Shown here: in pieces, positions 43,650 through 52,010 of the stretch
Layout: every line of letters starts with the position of its first letter
Position numbering within the stretch: position 1 is the stretch's first letter
Origin: Streptomyces flavotricini
GTDB lineage: Bacteria; Actinomycetota; Actinomycetes; Streptomycetales; Streptomycetaceae
Length of the DNA: 64,000 nt
NCBI RefSeq assembly: GCF_020639365.1
Contig: NZ_JAINUL010000001.1
Coordinates: 8,578,885-8,642,884, forward strand
Reading direction: 5' to 3'
The notes under the pieces: model-generated
Database searches by the model: none
The model's input: the letters and a program-made list of their open reading frames with translations, nothing else
Told to the model about the DNA's origin: nothing
Translations under genes and position numbers: made by a program

Positions 43650-43904
43650 ATGCCTGAGCGACCGACCATCGACCAGGCCGCACCCTGCCGCTCCTTACAC
43701 GCGGCGGGCGACTGGCGGCCCCAGCGCGGCGACCTCGCCGCCGACACCACCCGCGGCCGCACCGGCGTGGTGGTGTCCCTACCGGAGGACACCGGCACCC
43801 GCGTCTACCACCTGAGGCCCGAAGGCGGCGGCACTGACTGGACCGCCCACCGTGCCAGTCTCACCCCCGCCCCCGAAAGCCCTGGCAGGGAGGTGACCGG
43901 GTGA
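43650..43904 (+). CDS. Small hypothetical protein, first of three overlapping genes
   Basis: 84 residues, ATG at 43650. Contains a short beta-rich core (GDLAADTTRGRTGVVVSLPE, RVYHLRPEGGGTDWTAHRAS) with charged ends. It resembles small streptomycete proteins that follow XRE-TPR regulators, but no named family comes to mind. Its stop overlaps the next start by GTGA (43901-43904), and it follows the regulator by 50 nt, suggesting a common transcript. Confidence 0.55.
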   Translation: MPERPTIDQAAPCRSLHAAGDWRPQRGDLAADTTRGRTGVVVSLPEDTGTRVYHLRPEGGGTDWTAHRASLTPAPESPGREVTG

Positions 43905-44071
43905 GCCGCGCGCATGACACCGGACACCCCCCGCTCCCCTCCCCGCCAGCCGGGCCCAGTGAGGAACTTCAAGCCCGCGCCCGGGAAGTCATGGCCCGCT
44001 ACCTGGCCAACGTGCCGGCGCACGACGACATCCGGCCCGATGCGGCCGGCAGGCCTCACGAGGGGCGGTGA
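43901..44071 (+). CDS. 56-residue hypothetical protein
   Basis: GTG at 43901 with GGGAGG 7 nt upstream; stop at 44069-44071 overlaps the next GTG (44068). The protein has a proline-rich start and a helix SEELQARAREVMARYLANVP. The overlaps on both sides and the good ribosome site are the reasons to call it. Unknown function. Confidence 0.5.
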   Translation: MSRAHDTGHPPLPSPPAGPSEELQARAREVMARYLANVPAHDDIRPDAAGRPHEGR

Positions 44072-44313
44072 CCACCATGGCCGCACCGCGTCGCACCGCG
44101 CCGTACCGGGTCGGCGATCTGGTCACCGGCACCTCGTACGTGGCCCCGCAGAACCGCGGGCGCGAGAGCCCGGAGCTGATCACCGGGCGCGTGGTTCAGG
44201 TGGGATCGGGGTGGGACGGAATCGATGCCGACCAGGCATATGTATGGGTACGGCTTGCCTCCGGCCGCGAGCGACAAGCCCTGATAAGGGACATCCAGAA
44301 AGTGACCCTGTGA
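44068..44313 (+). CDS. Small hypothetical protein, last of three
   Basis: 81 residues from GTG 44068 (internal ATG at 44077). The sequence is a compact beta-barrel-like fold: YRVGDLVTGTSYVAPQ, GRVVQVGSGWDGIDADQAYV, VWVRLASGRERQALIRDIQK. The GDLV...GRVVQV...VWVRL pattern resembles SH3-like/KOW-type small barrels. Follows the 56-residue gene with a GTGA overlap. Confidence 0.55.
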   Translation: MTTMAAPRRTAPYRVGDLVTGTSYVAPQNRGRESPELITGRVVQVGSGWDGIDADQAYVWVRLASGRERQALIRDIQKVTL

Positions 44314-44783
44314 GCAGGTACCGGTGAACAAGCCCCGGCTACAGCGCGCCCGGGTCGTAACGACGCCAGCCGCCGGACACACCCCGTCGCCGCACATATC
44401 GATGACGCTATCGGCCGCGTACCTGTGCGGCGGCTGCGCACCTCTTGTAGGACCTCACTCGTACTGTTGTCGGCGACGGGAAAAGCGCCGCGCAGGCGGG
44501 CCAGGCGTCCCTGTCCGCTGCCGGGCGGGCAACCTCACGCACAGGGATGCCTGCCTCTGGCGCGCCGCTGCGGTGAGTCAGTGCCCGGTCGGTGCCTCGC
44601 TAGTGCCGTGCGTCCAGGCGCTCGCTTTCCTGACCAGCCGCGCCATGAATGTTCTGGGCACGTGCCAGACATCGGCGCCGCCGTGCTTCGTTGAGGGATA
44701 GCCACGGTCAAGATGCTGCTGGCCCTACCGGGCTCCGCGTGCGGTCGCCGGCCCGACCGACGGCAGAACCCGAGCGCGCGCGA
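44314..44783. other. Intergenic, nothing convincing
   Basis: About 470 bases. A GTG-initiated frame at 44324-44701 exists but is cysteine/arginine-rich without a family or a good ribosome site, so it is not called. The promoter of the Nudix gene should lie here but no hexamers stand out. Confidence 0.35.
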
Positions 44784-45608
44784 ATGACGACCATGACTGC
44801 TCTCACCGGGACCCGTCCGCTTGTACCCGAAACAGCGAGGCACAAGCTGTCAGGGTTCTACGATGAATGGGTGCCCGAGACGCTACCCCCTGTTGTTGAC
44901 TTGTTCGATGTTGAACGACTCCAGCTCACCGAAGCGGAGGAGCCGCGCCTGTCATCCTCGGATGAGGTGGCCAGAGATCGCGTGTGGGAGGAGGCGGTCC
45001 ACGCCAACCCGGGTCTCTTCGACGGGCCCGTGGTGGCTTGCGCTGAACTGCAACGTACAGGCTCGCGCGTCCTAAGTTTGTCCTGGGTGCGGGTCACCTA
45101 CCGGCATTACGCCCTGCGCCGTGTTCCCGGCGCAACGGCGCTGCCGTCGTTGTTCGTGAATGTAGTTCAGCCGACCGACGCCGGCCGCGTGCTGGTTGCC
45201 AGAATGTCGTCCTCCACGGCTGCGCCTGGCCGCTGGCAGTTGCCTGGGGGATCCGTGGAACCACCCCAGAAGGGTGAGCGGTTGGAGGAGTCCGCGTTGG
45301 CGGGCCAGGCCGCACGGGAGCTGGCCGAGGAGCTGGGGCTCGAAGTCGGCGCAGAGGCGTTGAGGCTGTGGGCCGTCACCCGCGGGGAGAACGGCAGCGT
45401 GGGCCTGACCTACCTTGCTCCGACCTGTCCCGAGCCCACGCTGCGTGGCGCCTTCGCCGCCGCTGCGGCAGCCGAACGTGCTCAGGGGCGTGAGCCCGAG
45501 CTCGACGAGATCGCCATGGTGAGCTCGCCGCAGGAGCTCGCCTGCCTGTCCGGACCGCACGCGGACTATCTGGAGCCGATCGTCCGGCGTTTCGCCCACA
45601 GCCGCTGA
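44784..45608 (+). CDS. Nudix hydrolase
   Basis: 274 residues from ATG 44784 (an alternative ATG at 44793). The N-terminal 110 residues are not a known domain. The Nudix domain follows: FVNVVQPTDAGRVLVARM, APGRWQLPGGSVEPPQ, then a Nudix box with AARELAEELGLEVG (REL-x-EE-x-G) preceded by a longer than usual insertion, and a C-terminal beta sheet. It would hydrolyse a nucleoside diphosphate linked to another moiety. The substrate is not evident. Convergent with the TPR regulator gene that ends 16 nt downstream. Confidence 0.75.
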   Translation: MTTMTALTGTRPLVPETARHKLSGFYDEWVPETLPPVVDLFDVERLQLTEAEEPRLSSSDEVARDRVWEEAVHANPGLFDGPVVACAELQRTGSRVLSLSWVRVTYRHYALRRVPGATALPSLFVNVVQPTDAGRVLVARMSSSTAAPGRWQLPGGSVEPPQKGERLEESALAGQAARELAEELGLEVGAEALRLWAVTRGENGSVGLTYLAPTCPEPTLRGAFAAAAAAERAQGREPELDEIAMVSSPQELACLSGPHADYLEPIVRRFAHSR

Positions 45609-45623
45609 AGCCGACGGCAAACC

Positions 45624-46997
45624 TCATGTGCCGGCGAGGAACTCGCGACCGCGTTCGTCGAGCTCGGCGACGCACCGCAGACCGCGGGCCCGGAAGCGGG
45701 CGAGGTCGCCGCGCATCCTGGAGACGGCCTTGCGGGTCCGTACGGAGCGGACGCCGCTCATGTGGTTGATGGCCCGGTGCCAGGTGGCGCACGCCTGCTC
45801 GATGCTGCCGCGCTTAAGGTGCATCTCGGCTCCCGCGACGAGGTCTAGAGCGACGATCCGCGCGTAAGTGGAAGACGGGCGTGCTGTGGCGGCCAGCGCG
45901 TACTGTTCGGCGGCGGCGTGGTGGTCGCCGATGGTCTCGTGGACCTTGGCGGTGCGGGAGTACACGGATGCGGCCGGCGGCCCCCAGGCCAGCGCCCAGA
46001 ACGGCACCTCGTCCCCCGGTGCGCCGGTCAGCAGCGTGCGGGCGTGGTCGGCGGCGGCCAGGGCCGCACGGTGTTTGCCGCTCTTGGCGAGGGTGTGGGC
46101 GTGAACGACGCGGAAGAGAGCTTCGGTCTGGGCGTCGACGTGGCCCTTGGCCCGGTCCAGGCCGGTCTCGGCCAGGCCCAGGCAGTGCTCCGGGCGGTGG
46201 AGTTTGAGGCCCTGCATGGCCATGGTGCGCATCACGAAGCCGTCGTGCCCGCGGAGGCCAGATTCGGTGGCCAGGGCGTAGGACTGGAGGTAGTAGCGCT
46301 GGGCGAGGCCTTGCTGGCCGGCGTCGTAGGACTTCCAGCCGAGTAGGTGCACGCCGCGGCTGGCGGCGGAGAGCATGTGCTGGCGGACCTCATCGGTGCG
46401 GAATCGTGCCCGGCACAGCGGGGCGACGTCGTCGCGAAGGTAGGTGACGAGGGCGCTGCGGCCGTGCTGTCCGCCGTGGCGTTCGTCCATTTCGGAGAAC
46501 GCGTTGATCATGTCGCGGACGGCAGCGACCTCGGCCATACCGACGGTGTGGCTGGTGCGTGCTGCGGCGGTCCGGGCAGCGATGTCCTGGACGTGGTGGA
46601 GGGGCAGGGCGGCGGCGGCCACGGAGTAGGCGGAGGCTGTCAGGAAGCGGCGGCGGTCCAACTCGTACCTCCACATGGGCAGCAGGGCGTCCAGCGGGTC
46701 GTTCCCGAGGGACAGTCCGATGGTGTCACTTTCGGCCTCGGCTGTGGAAGGCAGTCCGAGGTCGGCGGAGGTCAGCAGGCGGCCCAGGCGTCGGGAGAGG
46801 GCGACCGTGAGGAAGCGGGGGGTGTCGCCACGGGGTGCGGAGCCGCCGATCCAGTGCTCGATGGCCGACTTGTTGGTGCGTAAGCGGGTGCCGCACTCGG
46901 CCGCGACGGCGCAGACCGCCTTGGCTAACGCCTCGTAGGTGAGGCCGGATTCCGCGACGAGGGCTTTGAGCTGGTCGTTCGGCGTGCGCGTGGTCAT
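45624..46997 (-). CDS. Streptomyces-type regulator with N-terminal HTH-like and TPR domains
   Basis: 457 residues from ATG 46997 (AGGTG just before it). N-terminal region (DQLKALVAESGLTYEALAKA, then TNKSAIEHWIGGSAPRG) is an XRE-like HTH. A RRRFLTASAYSVAAAALPLH segment resembles a twin-arginine/hydrophobic stretch seen in this actinomycete family but is internal, not a signal. From about residue 150 on the protein is helical TPR-like (ETGLDRAKGHVDAQTEALFR, AEQYALAATARPSSTYARIV). Such proteins act as regulators or sensors in secondary metabolism neighbourhoods. It is divergent from the metabolic operon starting at 47190, so it may control it. Confidence 0.75.
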   Translation of the reverse strand: MTTRTPNDQLKALVAESGLTYEALAKAVCAVAAECGTRLRTNKSAIEHWIGGSAPRGDTPRFLTVALSRRLGRLLTSADLGLPSTAEAESDTIGLSLGNDPLDALLPMWRYELDRRRFLTASAYSVAAAALPLHHVQDIAARTAAARTSHTVGMAEVAAVRDMINAFSEMDERHGGQHGRSALVTYLRDDVAPLCRARFRTDEVRQHMLSAASRGVHLLGWKSYDAGQQGLAQRYYLQSYALATESGLRGHDGFVMRTMAMQGLKLHRPEHCLGLAETGLDRAKGHVDAQTEALFRVVHAHTLAKSGKHRAALAAADHARTLLTGAPGDEVPFWALAWGPPAASVYSRTAKVHETIGDHHAAAEQYALAATARPSSTYARIVALDLVAGAEMHLKRGSIEQACATWHRAINHMSGVRSVRTRKAVSRMRGDLARFRARGLRCVAELDERGREFLAGT

Positions 46998-47011
46998 GGG
47001 CACCTGCCTGG

Positions 47012-47029
47012 GATATACGCGATATACCG
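47012..47029. promoter_or_regulatory. Tandem GATATACGC repeat, candidate operator
   Basis: GATATACGC (47012-47020) is followed directly by GATATACCG (47021-47029), an AT-rich island in GC-rich DNA. It lies 15 bp upstream of the TPR-regulator start and 160 bp upstream of the hydratase start, a natural place for an autoregulatory site controlling both divergent transcripts. Confidence 0.4.
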
Positions 47030-47189
47030 CTTGGCCTGCCCGCCACCGTACCGCTGCGGGGCTCCTGGCGGTTGACTCTTCATCAGGCCAGAGCCCGGCG
47101 GTCGGCAGCCGTATCAGCGCCGCCCCGGATCTGCTCCCGTGCCCACGTCTACGAGCCGTATGGATGCCCCATGTCTAGGAGGGATCTCC

Positions 47190-47981
47190 GTGGATGAGCC
47201 CGACAACTGCTGGATCGCCGCCACCGCGTTGGCGTTGCTGGCGGCGGAGTACGAGAACGTGCCGGTCGAGGCCCTGACCCGGCGCCGGCCCGGCCTGTCG
47301 CTGGAGACCGCCTACCGCATCCAGGCGGCCACCGTAGCCCGGCATGTGGCGGCCGGCGCCCGCGTCGTCGGCCACAAGGCCGGCGCCACCTCCAAGGCCA
47401 TCCAGGAGCAGGCGGGCGTCGACGAGCCGGACTCTGGTGTCCTCCTGGACGACATGGTCCTGGCCACCGGCAGCACCGTGCACCGCTCCGTGCTGATGCA
47501 GCCGCGAGTGGAGGCGGAACTGGCCTTCCGGCTCGGCAGCGACCTGAGCGGGCCCGACGTCGCTCTGGAACAGGCTCGGGCGGCGGTGAAGGAGGTGTTC
47601 CTCGCCTTGGAGGTGATCGACACCCGATTCACCGACTGGAAGATCACCATCGCGGACAGCATCGCGGACAACGCCTCCTGCGGGCGGGTGGTCACCGGCC
47701 CCATGGTGCCCTTGGACGCGGACATGGACCTGGCGGCCGAGCCGGTCGTCGTCAGCGTCAACGGAACCGCCGTCGCCACGGGCGAGGGCCTGGCTGTCCT
47801 GGGCGACCCGCTGCTCGTCCTGGTCTGGCTCGCCGGACGGCTGCACTGCTTCGGCGAAGGCCTGCGGGCCGGTCAGCTGGTCCTGGCCGGCGCAGTACAC
47901 GCGAGCCTCCCGCTGGAAGCCGGGAGCACGGTCCGCGCCCATTCGCCGCACCTGCCGCCCGTCGAGCTGCGCGTCCGGTAA
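47190..47981 (+). CDS. 2-oxopent-4-enoate (2-keto-4-pentenoate) hydratase family
   Basis: 263 residues from GTG 47190 with a perfect AGGAGGG ribosome site. Family features: GLSLETAYRIQAATVARHVA, GARVVGHKAGATSKAIQEQ (GHKxG-like substrate loop), MQPRVEAELAFRLGSDL (the EAE metal ligands), FLALEVIDTRFTDWKITIAD (acidic ligand) and VLGDPLLVLVWLA. The Mg-dependent enzyme adds water to 2-oxopent-4-enoate to give 4-hydroxy-2-oxopentanoate, or the reverse. It opens an operon with the two following enzymes of the same pathway. Confidence 0.9.
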   Translation: MDEPDNCWIAATALALLAAEYENVPVEALTRRRPGLSLETAYRIQAATVARHVAAGARVVGHKAGATSKAIQEQAGVDEPDSGVLLDDMVLATGSTVHRSVLMQPRVEAELAFRLGSDLSGPDVALEQARAAVKEVFLALEVIDTRFTDWKITIADSIADNASCGRVVTGPMVPLDADMDLAAEPVVVSVNGTAVATGEGLAVLGDPLLVLVWLAGRLHCFGEGLRAGQLVLAGAVHASLPLEAGSTVRAHSPHLPPVELRVR

Positions 47982-48040
47982 CCGGCTCGGCACCGCTTCT
48001 CTGCGCATCCACCCTTCTCCCTTGAACGAAGGAGCGGCCG

Positions 48041-48907
48041 ATGGCTGCTGAACAACGAAGGCGCGTCGCCGTACTCGGCGCGGGTCTGATCGGGGTCGAC
48101 CTCGCCGGCAAGATCACCCGGTCGTCGAAGCTGGAGCTGGCCTTGGTGGCAGGCCGCAGCCGCGACAGTCTGGGCCTGCGCCGGGCGGCACAGATGGGTC
48201 ACCCCACGGCCGCCGGCGGTGTCCGCGCCGTGGTGGAAGCCGGGGCGTTCGATGTCGTCTTCGACGCGACCAACGCCGACAGCCACGCCGAGCACTGGGC
48301 GGCGCTGCGGCCGACCGGCACCACCTTGATCGACCTGACCCCCACGGGTCTGGGCACGGTCACCGTACCGGGCGTCAAGGGGCACAGCTCGGCAGCTCAC
48401 CGGCATCTCAACCTTGTCAGCTGCGGCGGGCAGGCCTCCATCCCGATCCTTAACGCCATCGCCCAGCGCTGCACCCCGAACTACATCGAGGTGGTCTCCA
48501 CGGGGGCGAGCGCGAGCGCCGGTCCGGCCACCCGACTCAACCTCGACCAGTACATCGTCACCACCTCGGCCGCAATCCGGACCTTCACCGGCACCCGGAA
48601 GGCGAAGGTGATGGTGAACATCAGCCCCGCCCGGCCCGCCCCGCCGTTCCGGGTCGTCATGACCGTCCTCGCCGACACATTCCGTCCCGCGCCGGTGCGG
48701 ACGAGCATCGCAGCCGCCGTCGACGCCGTCCGCGCGTACGTGCCCGGGTTCAAGGTGACCTCCCTCGCGGTGGACCCCGGCCGGATCCAGGTCGCGGTGG
48801 AAGTCACCCCCTCCAGCCGCCACCTGCCCCGGCACGCCGGAAGCGTCGACATCATCAACGCCGCCGCCGTCCTGCTCGCCGAGCAGTCCGCTGCCGCCTC
48901 CCGATGA
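48041..48907 (+). CDS. mhpF: Acylating acetaldehyde dehydrogenase
   Basis: 288 residues, GAAGGAG ribosome site. Rossmann start RVAVLGAGLIGVDLAGKI, VVFDATNADSHAEHWAALRP, catalytic cysteine in NLVSCGGQASIPILNAI, PNYIEVVSTGASASAGPATR, and VKVMVNISPARPAPPFR-type C-terminal motif. It interconverts acetaldehyde + CoA + NAD with acetyl-CoA. In MhpE/F and DmpG/F pairs it forms a channelled complex with the aldolase encoded next. Slightly shorter than the roughly 300-310 residues common in the family. Confidence 0.9.
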   Translation: MAAEQRRRVAVLGAGLIGVDLAGKITRSSKLELALVAGRSRDSLGLRRAAQMGHPTAAGGVRAVVEAGAFDVVFDATNADSHAEHWAALRPTGTTLIDLTPTGLGTVTVPGVKGHSSAAHRHLNLVSCGGQASIPILNAIAQRCTPNYIEVVSTGASASAGPATRLNLDQYIVTTSAAIRTFTGTRKAKVMVNISPARPAPPFRVVMTVLADTFRPAPVRTSIAAAVDAVRAYVPGFKVTSLAVDPGRIQVAVEVTPSSRHLPRHAGSVDIINAAAVLLAEQSAAASR

Positions 48908-48920
48908 AGGGAACCAAGCC

Positions 48921-49949
48921 GTGAACAGCACGCCGAACGATCCCCGGCCCACCGTTCTGATCCACGACCCGACTCTGCGCGACGGGCATCACGCGGTCGG
49001 CCACCAGCTCGACGCCGACCAGCTCCGCGCCTACGCCACCGCCGCGAACACGGCCCGGGTGCCGGTCGTGGAAGTCGGCCACGGCAACGGCCTGGGCGCC
49101 TCCAGCCTCCAGATCGGCCGCGCCCTCCTCGACGACGCCACGATGCTCACCACCGTCCGCGAAGCCCTCACCTCCTCGAAGATGGGCGTCTTCATGGCCC
49201 CCGGCTGGGGCACCTCCGAAAACCTGACGGCTGCCGTCCACCTCGGCGCCGACGTCGTACGAATCGCCGCGCACTGCACCGAGGCCGACGTCACCGAACG
49301 CCACCTAGCCACCGCCCGCAACATCGGCGCGGAAGCCCAGGGAGTCCTGCTCATGAGCCACATGGCCAGCCCCGACCGCCTCGCAGAGCAGTGCGCCCTC
49401 ATGGTGAAGTACGGCGCGCAGGCCGTCGGCATCATGGACTCCGCCGGCCACTACCTCCCCGGCGACGTGATCGAGCGGATCCACGCCATCATCGAGGCCG
49501 TGGACGTCCCGGTGATCTTCCACGGCCACAACAACCTGGGGCTGGCCGTGGCCAACTCGCTGGCTGCCGTGGAGGCGGGTGCCTCCGTCATCGACGCGAC
49601 CGCCCGCGGGTTTGGTGCCGGAGCGGGCAACACCCAGCTCGAAGCCCTCGTGGCCGTCCTCGACCGGCGCGGCTTCGACACCGGCATCGGCCTGCGCGAG
49701 ATCCTGTCCGCCGCCGATGTCGCCGCCGACCACCTGATGAAGGCCCCGCCGTCCATCGACTCCATCGCCGTCGCCGGCGGACTGGCCGGGGTGTTCTCCG
49801 GGTTCAAGCGCCCCGTCCTGGAAGCCGCTCGCGCCGAAGGCGTCGACGCCATCGACCTGTTCCTCGCTCTCGGGAAGCGGCAGGTCGTGGCCGGGCAGGA
49901 AGACCTGATCGGTGATGTCGCCCGGCAGCTCAAGGCGGGCTCTCGATGA
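48921..49949 (+). CDS. mhpE: 4-hydroxy-2-oxovalerate aldolase
   Basis: 342 residues from GTG 48921. TIM-barrel of the DRE-TIM/HMGL-like type: metal-binding start IHDPTLRDGHHAVGHQL (Arg-Asp), MAPGWGTSENLTAAVHLGAD, AVGIMDSAGHYLPGDV, IFHGHNNLGLAVANSLAAVE (the HxH metal ligands) and a communication helix. Cleaves 4-hydroxy-2-oxovalerate to pyruvate and acetaldehyde, or in reverse makes it. Its stop overlaps the KAS III start (ATGA, 49946-49949), tying the catabolic-type trio to the fatty-acid-type genes. Confidence 0.9.
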   Translation: MNSTPNDPRPTVLIHDPTLRDGHHAVGHQLDADQLRAYATAANTARVPVVEVGHGNGLGASSLQIGRALLDDATMLTTVREALTSSKMGVFMAPGWGTSENLTAAVHLGADVVRIAAHCTEADVTERHLATARNIGAEAQGVLLMSHMASPDRLAEQCALMVKYGAQAVGIMDSAGHYLPGDVIERIHAIIEAVDVPVIFHGHNNLGLAVANSLAAVEAGASVIDATARGFGAGAGNTQLEALVAVLDRRGFDTGIGLREILSAADVAADHLMKAPPSIDSIAVAGGLAGVFSGFKRPVLEAARAEGVDAIDLFLALGKRQVVAGQEDLIGDVARQLKAGSR

Positions 49950-50926
49950 CCCGGGCCGCCGTGGTGGCCGCGGTCGGCGCAGCCCTCCCTGCGTCCGTCG
50001 TCTCCAACGAGGACCTGACCGCGCGCCTGGACACCACCGACGAGTGGATCCGGTCCCGGACCGGGATCACCCGCCGGCACGTCGCCGCTGCGGAGGAGTC
50101 CACCGCCGACCTCGCAGTGCGGGCAGCCGCCCAGGCCCTGACCAGCGGCGAACCGGATCACGTGGACACCTTGGTCCTCGCCACGACCACGCCGGACCGC
50201 TGCTGCCCGGCCACCGCGCCCGCCGTCGCCACCCGCCTCGGACTCACTGGCATCCCCGCCTTCGACCTCGCCGCTGGCTGCACCGGCTTCCTCTACGCCC
50301 TGGCCACCGGCGCCGGACTCATCGCCGCCGCAACCGCACGCACGGTCCTCGTCATCGGGGCGGACCGCCTAGCCAGCCTCCCCCACCCCCACGACCGCAC
50401 CACCGTCCCCCTCTTCGGCGACGGAGCCGGCGCCCTGCTGCTTCGCCACGGCACCGCAGGCAAGCCGGGAGCGCTAGGCCCGGTCGTGCTGGGCAGCGAC
50501 GGCACTGGCGCGGACCTCATCCGCGCTGACCACCCCGGCGCCCTCCACATGGACGGAGCCGACGTCTTCCGCCGCGCCGTCGACCGCATGACCACCGCCT
50601 CCAGGCAGGCCGCCACCGCCGCCGGGTGGGACCTCGGCGACGTCGACCGGCTGGTCCCGCACCAGGCCAACAGCCGCATCACCTCGTTCGTCGCCCGCCA
50701 GCTCGGCGTCCCCGACGGCCGCCAGCTCAGCAATGTGGCCGAGGTCGGCAACACCGGCGCCGCCTCCATCCCCCTGCTGCTGGCCCGCGCCTCGTCCGAC
50801 GGCCGCCTGAAGCCCGGGCACCGCACGCTGCTCACCGCGTTCGGTGCGGGACTGACCTGGGGCGCCCTCACCCTCACCTGGCCCGACCTCACCCGCACCC
50901 ACCGCCTGGAAGGAGCCCCGGCATGA
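49946..50926 (+). CDS. 3-oxoacyl-ACP synthase III (KAS III/FabH-like)
   Basis: 326 residues with the full catalytic triad: Cys112 (AFDLAAGCTGFLYALA), His239 (DRLVPHQANSRITSFVA) and Asn269 (NVAEVGNTGAASIPLLLA). The start VVAAVGAALPASVVSNEDLT and DEWIRSRTGITRRH are typical FabH signatures. It would condense an acyl-CoA starter with an ACP-bound extender, or act as an acyl transferase as some biosynthetic KAS III do. The ACP gene follows with an ATGA overlap, strongly suggesting a dedicated ACP partner. Confidence 0.9.
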   Translation: MTRAAVVAAVGAALPASVVSNEDLTARLDTTDEWIRSRTGITRRHVAAAEESTADLAVRAAAQALTSGEPDHVDTLVLATTTPDRCCPATAPAVATRLGLTGIPAFDLAAGCTGFLYALATGAGLIAAATARTVLVIGADRLASLPHPHDRTTVPLFGDGAGALLLRHGTAGKPGALGPVVLGSDGTGADLIRADHPGALHMDGADVFRRAVDRMTTASRQAATAAGWDLGDVDRLVPHQANSRITSFVARQLGVPDGRQLSNVAEVGNTGAASIPLLLARASSDGRLKPGHRTLLTAFGAGLTWGALTLTWPDLTRTHRLEGAPA

Positions 50927-51153
50927 CCGGCGACCTCGCCTGCATCCTGACCGACGACCTCAAGCTGCCCGCCGATCAGCTGACCGACGACGCCAGCCTC
51001 GACCACGCCGGCTTCGACTCCCTCGCCGTCGTCGAGCTCTCCGTCCTCCTCACCGACCGGTACGGCATCGACATCACCGACAGCGACATCAAGAACGCCG
51101 CCACCCTCGGCCAGCTCGACCTCCTCATCACCAGCAAGCGCACCGGAAGGTAG
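50923..51153 (+). CDS. Acyl carrier protein
   Basis: 76 residues, typical ACP size. Phosphopantetheine serine is Ser33 in HAGFDSLAVVELSVLLTDR; acidic N-terminal helix with LACILTDDLKLPADQL, and DITDSDIKNAATLGQLDLL towards the end. It is a stand-alone discrete ACP, not part of a multidomain protein. Overlaps the KAS III stop by ATGA. No phosphopantetheinyl transferase is in view, so a host enzyme must activate it. Confidence 0.88.
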   Translation: MTGDLACILTDDLKLPADQLTDDASLDHAGFDSLAVVELSVLLTDRYGIDITDSDIKNAATLGQLDLLITSKRTGR

Positions 51154-51161
51154 ACCACCCC

Positions 51162-52010
51162 ATGACCCACACCAGCCGCCGGCCCGGACGGGCCTGGATC
51201 ATCACCCCCGGCCTGCGCACCGACCGCTTCGAGGCCGCCCGCGCCTCGGGCGCCTCGGTCGCCGTCGTCGACATCGAGGACTCCGTCGCCCTCCCCGACA
51301 AACAGACCGCCCGCACCGCCTCCGAGGCCTTCTTCGCCGTACCCGAATCGCCGGCGTGCACGCTCGGGATCCGCATGAACAACCTCACCACCCTCGACGG
51401 CATCAATGACCTCGTCGCCCTCGCCGCCTACACCGCTCGCCCCGACCTGATCGTGGTCCCCAAGGTTGAATCCGCCCGCGACATCGAACTCGTGGCCGCC
51501 GCCCTCGACGCCGACGGCTACACCCCCGACATCTGGGCCCTGATCGAAACCCCCCGTGCCCTGAACGCGCTCCCCGAGATCACGCATGCACCCCGCCTCG
51601 GCGGCGTCATCTTCGGCTCCGCCGACTACGCCGCCTCCGTCCGCTGCGGCCTGGACTGGGATGCCCTCCGCTACGCCCGCTCAGCCCTCATCAACGCCGC
51701 CACCGCCGCGAACATCCCCGCCATCGACGCCCCCACCTGGGAACTCGACGACCCCAACGCCCTGCGCCGCGACGCCGAACGCGCCAAGGAACTCGGCTTC
51801 TACGGCAAGGGCTGCGTCCACCCCCGCCACGTGAAGGTGATCGACGACGTCTTCACCCCCACCGCCCAGGAAATCGCCGAGGCCCGCGCCATCGTCGCGG
51901 CCGCCGACGCCAGCGGCGGCTCAGTCACCACCGTCGACGGCTACATGCGCGGCACCCCCTTCTTCAACCGCGCCCGCGCGCTGGTCGCCGAAGCGGACCA
52001 GTCCTCATGA
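51162..52010 (+). CDS. CitE-like (HpcH/HpaI) CoA or ACP ester lyase
   Basis: 282 residues. Key CitE-family parts: AWIITPGLRTDRFEAARASG, VVDIEDSVALPDKQTAR, Arg71 in GIRMNNLTT, VVPKVESARDIELV, Glu129 in WALIETPRALNAL, Asp155 in IFGSADYAASVRCG (Mg ligands) and KGCVHPRHVKVIDDVF. Such enzymes cleave or form malyl-, methylmalyl- or citramalyl-type thioesters. It follows the ACP gene by 8 nt and is followed by a MaoC hydratase (ATGA overlap), a pairing known from mesaconyl-CoA/beta-methylmalyl-CoA metabolism. Confidence 0.87.
   Translation: MTHTSRRPGRAWIITPGLRTDRFEAARASGASVAVVDIEDSVALPDKQTARTASEAFFAVPESPACTLGIRMNNLTTLDGINDLVALAAYTARPDLIVVPKVESARDIELVAAALDADGYTPDIWALIETPRALNALPEITHAPRLGGVIFGSADYAASVRCGLDWDALRYARSALINAATAANIPAIDAPTWELDDPNALRRDAERAKELGFYGKGCVHPRHVKVIDDVFTPTAQEIAEARAIVAAADASGGSVTTVDGYMRGTPFFNRARALVAEADQSS

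Noticed and set aside
44324..44701. 125-codon GTG-initiated frame with CGGC and CC motifs
   Set aside because: No good ribosome site, odd composition, no family; the downstream half reads as random GC-rich sequence.
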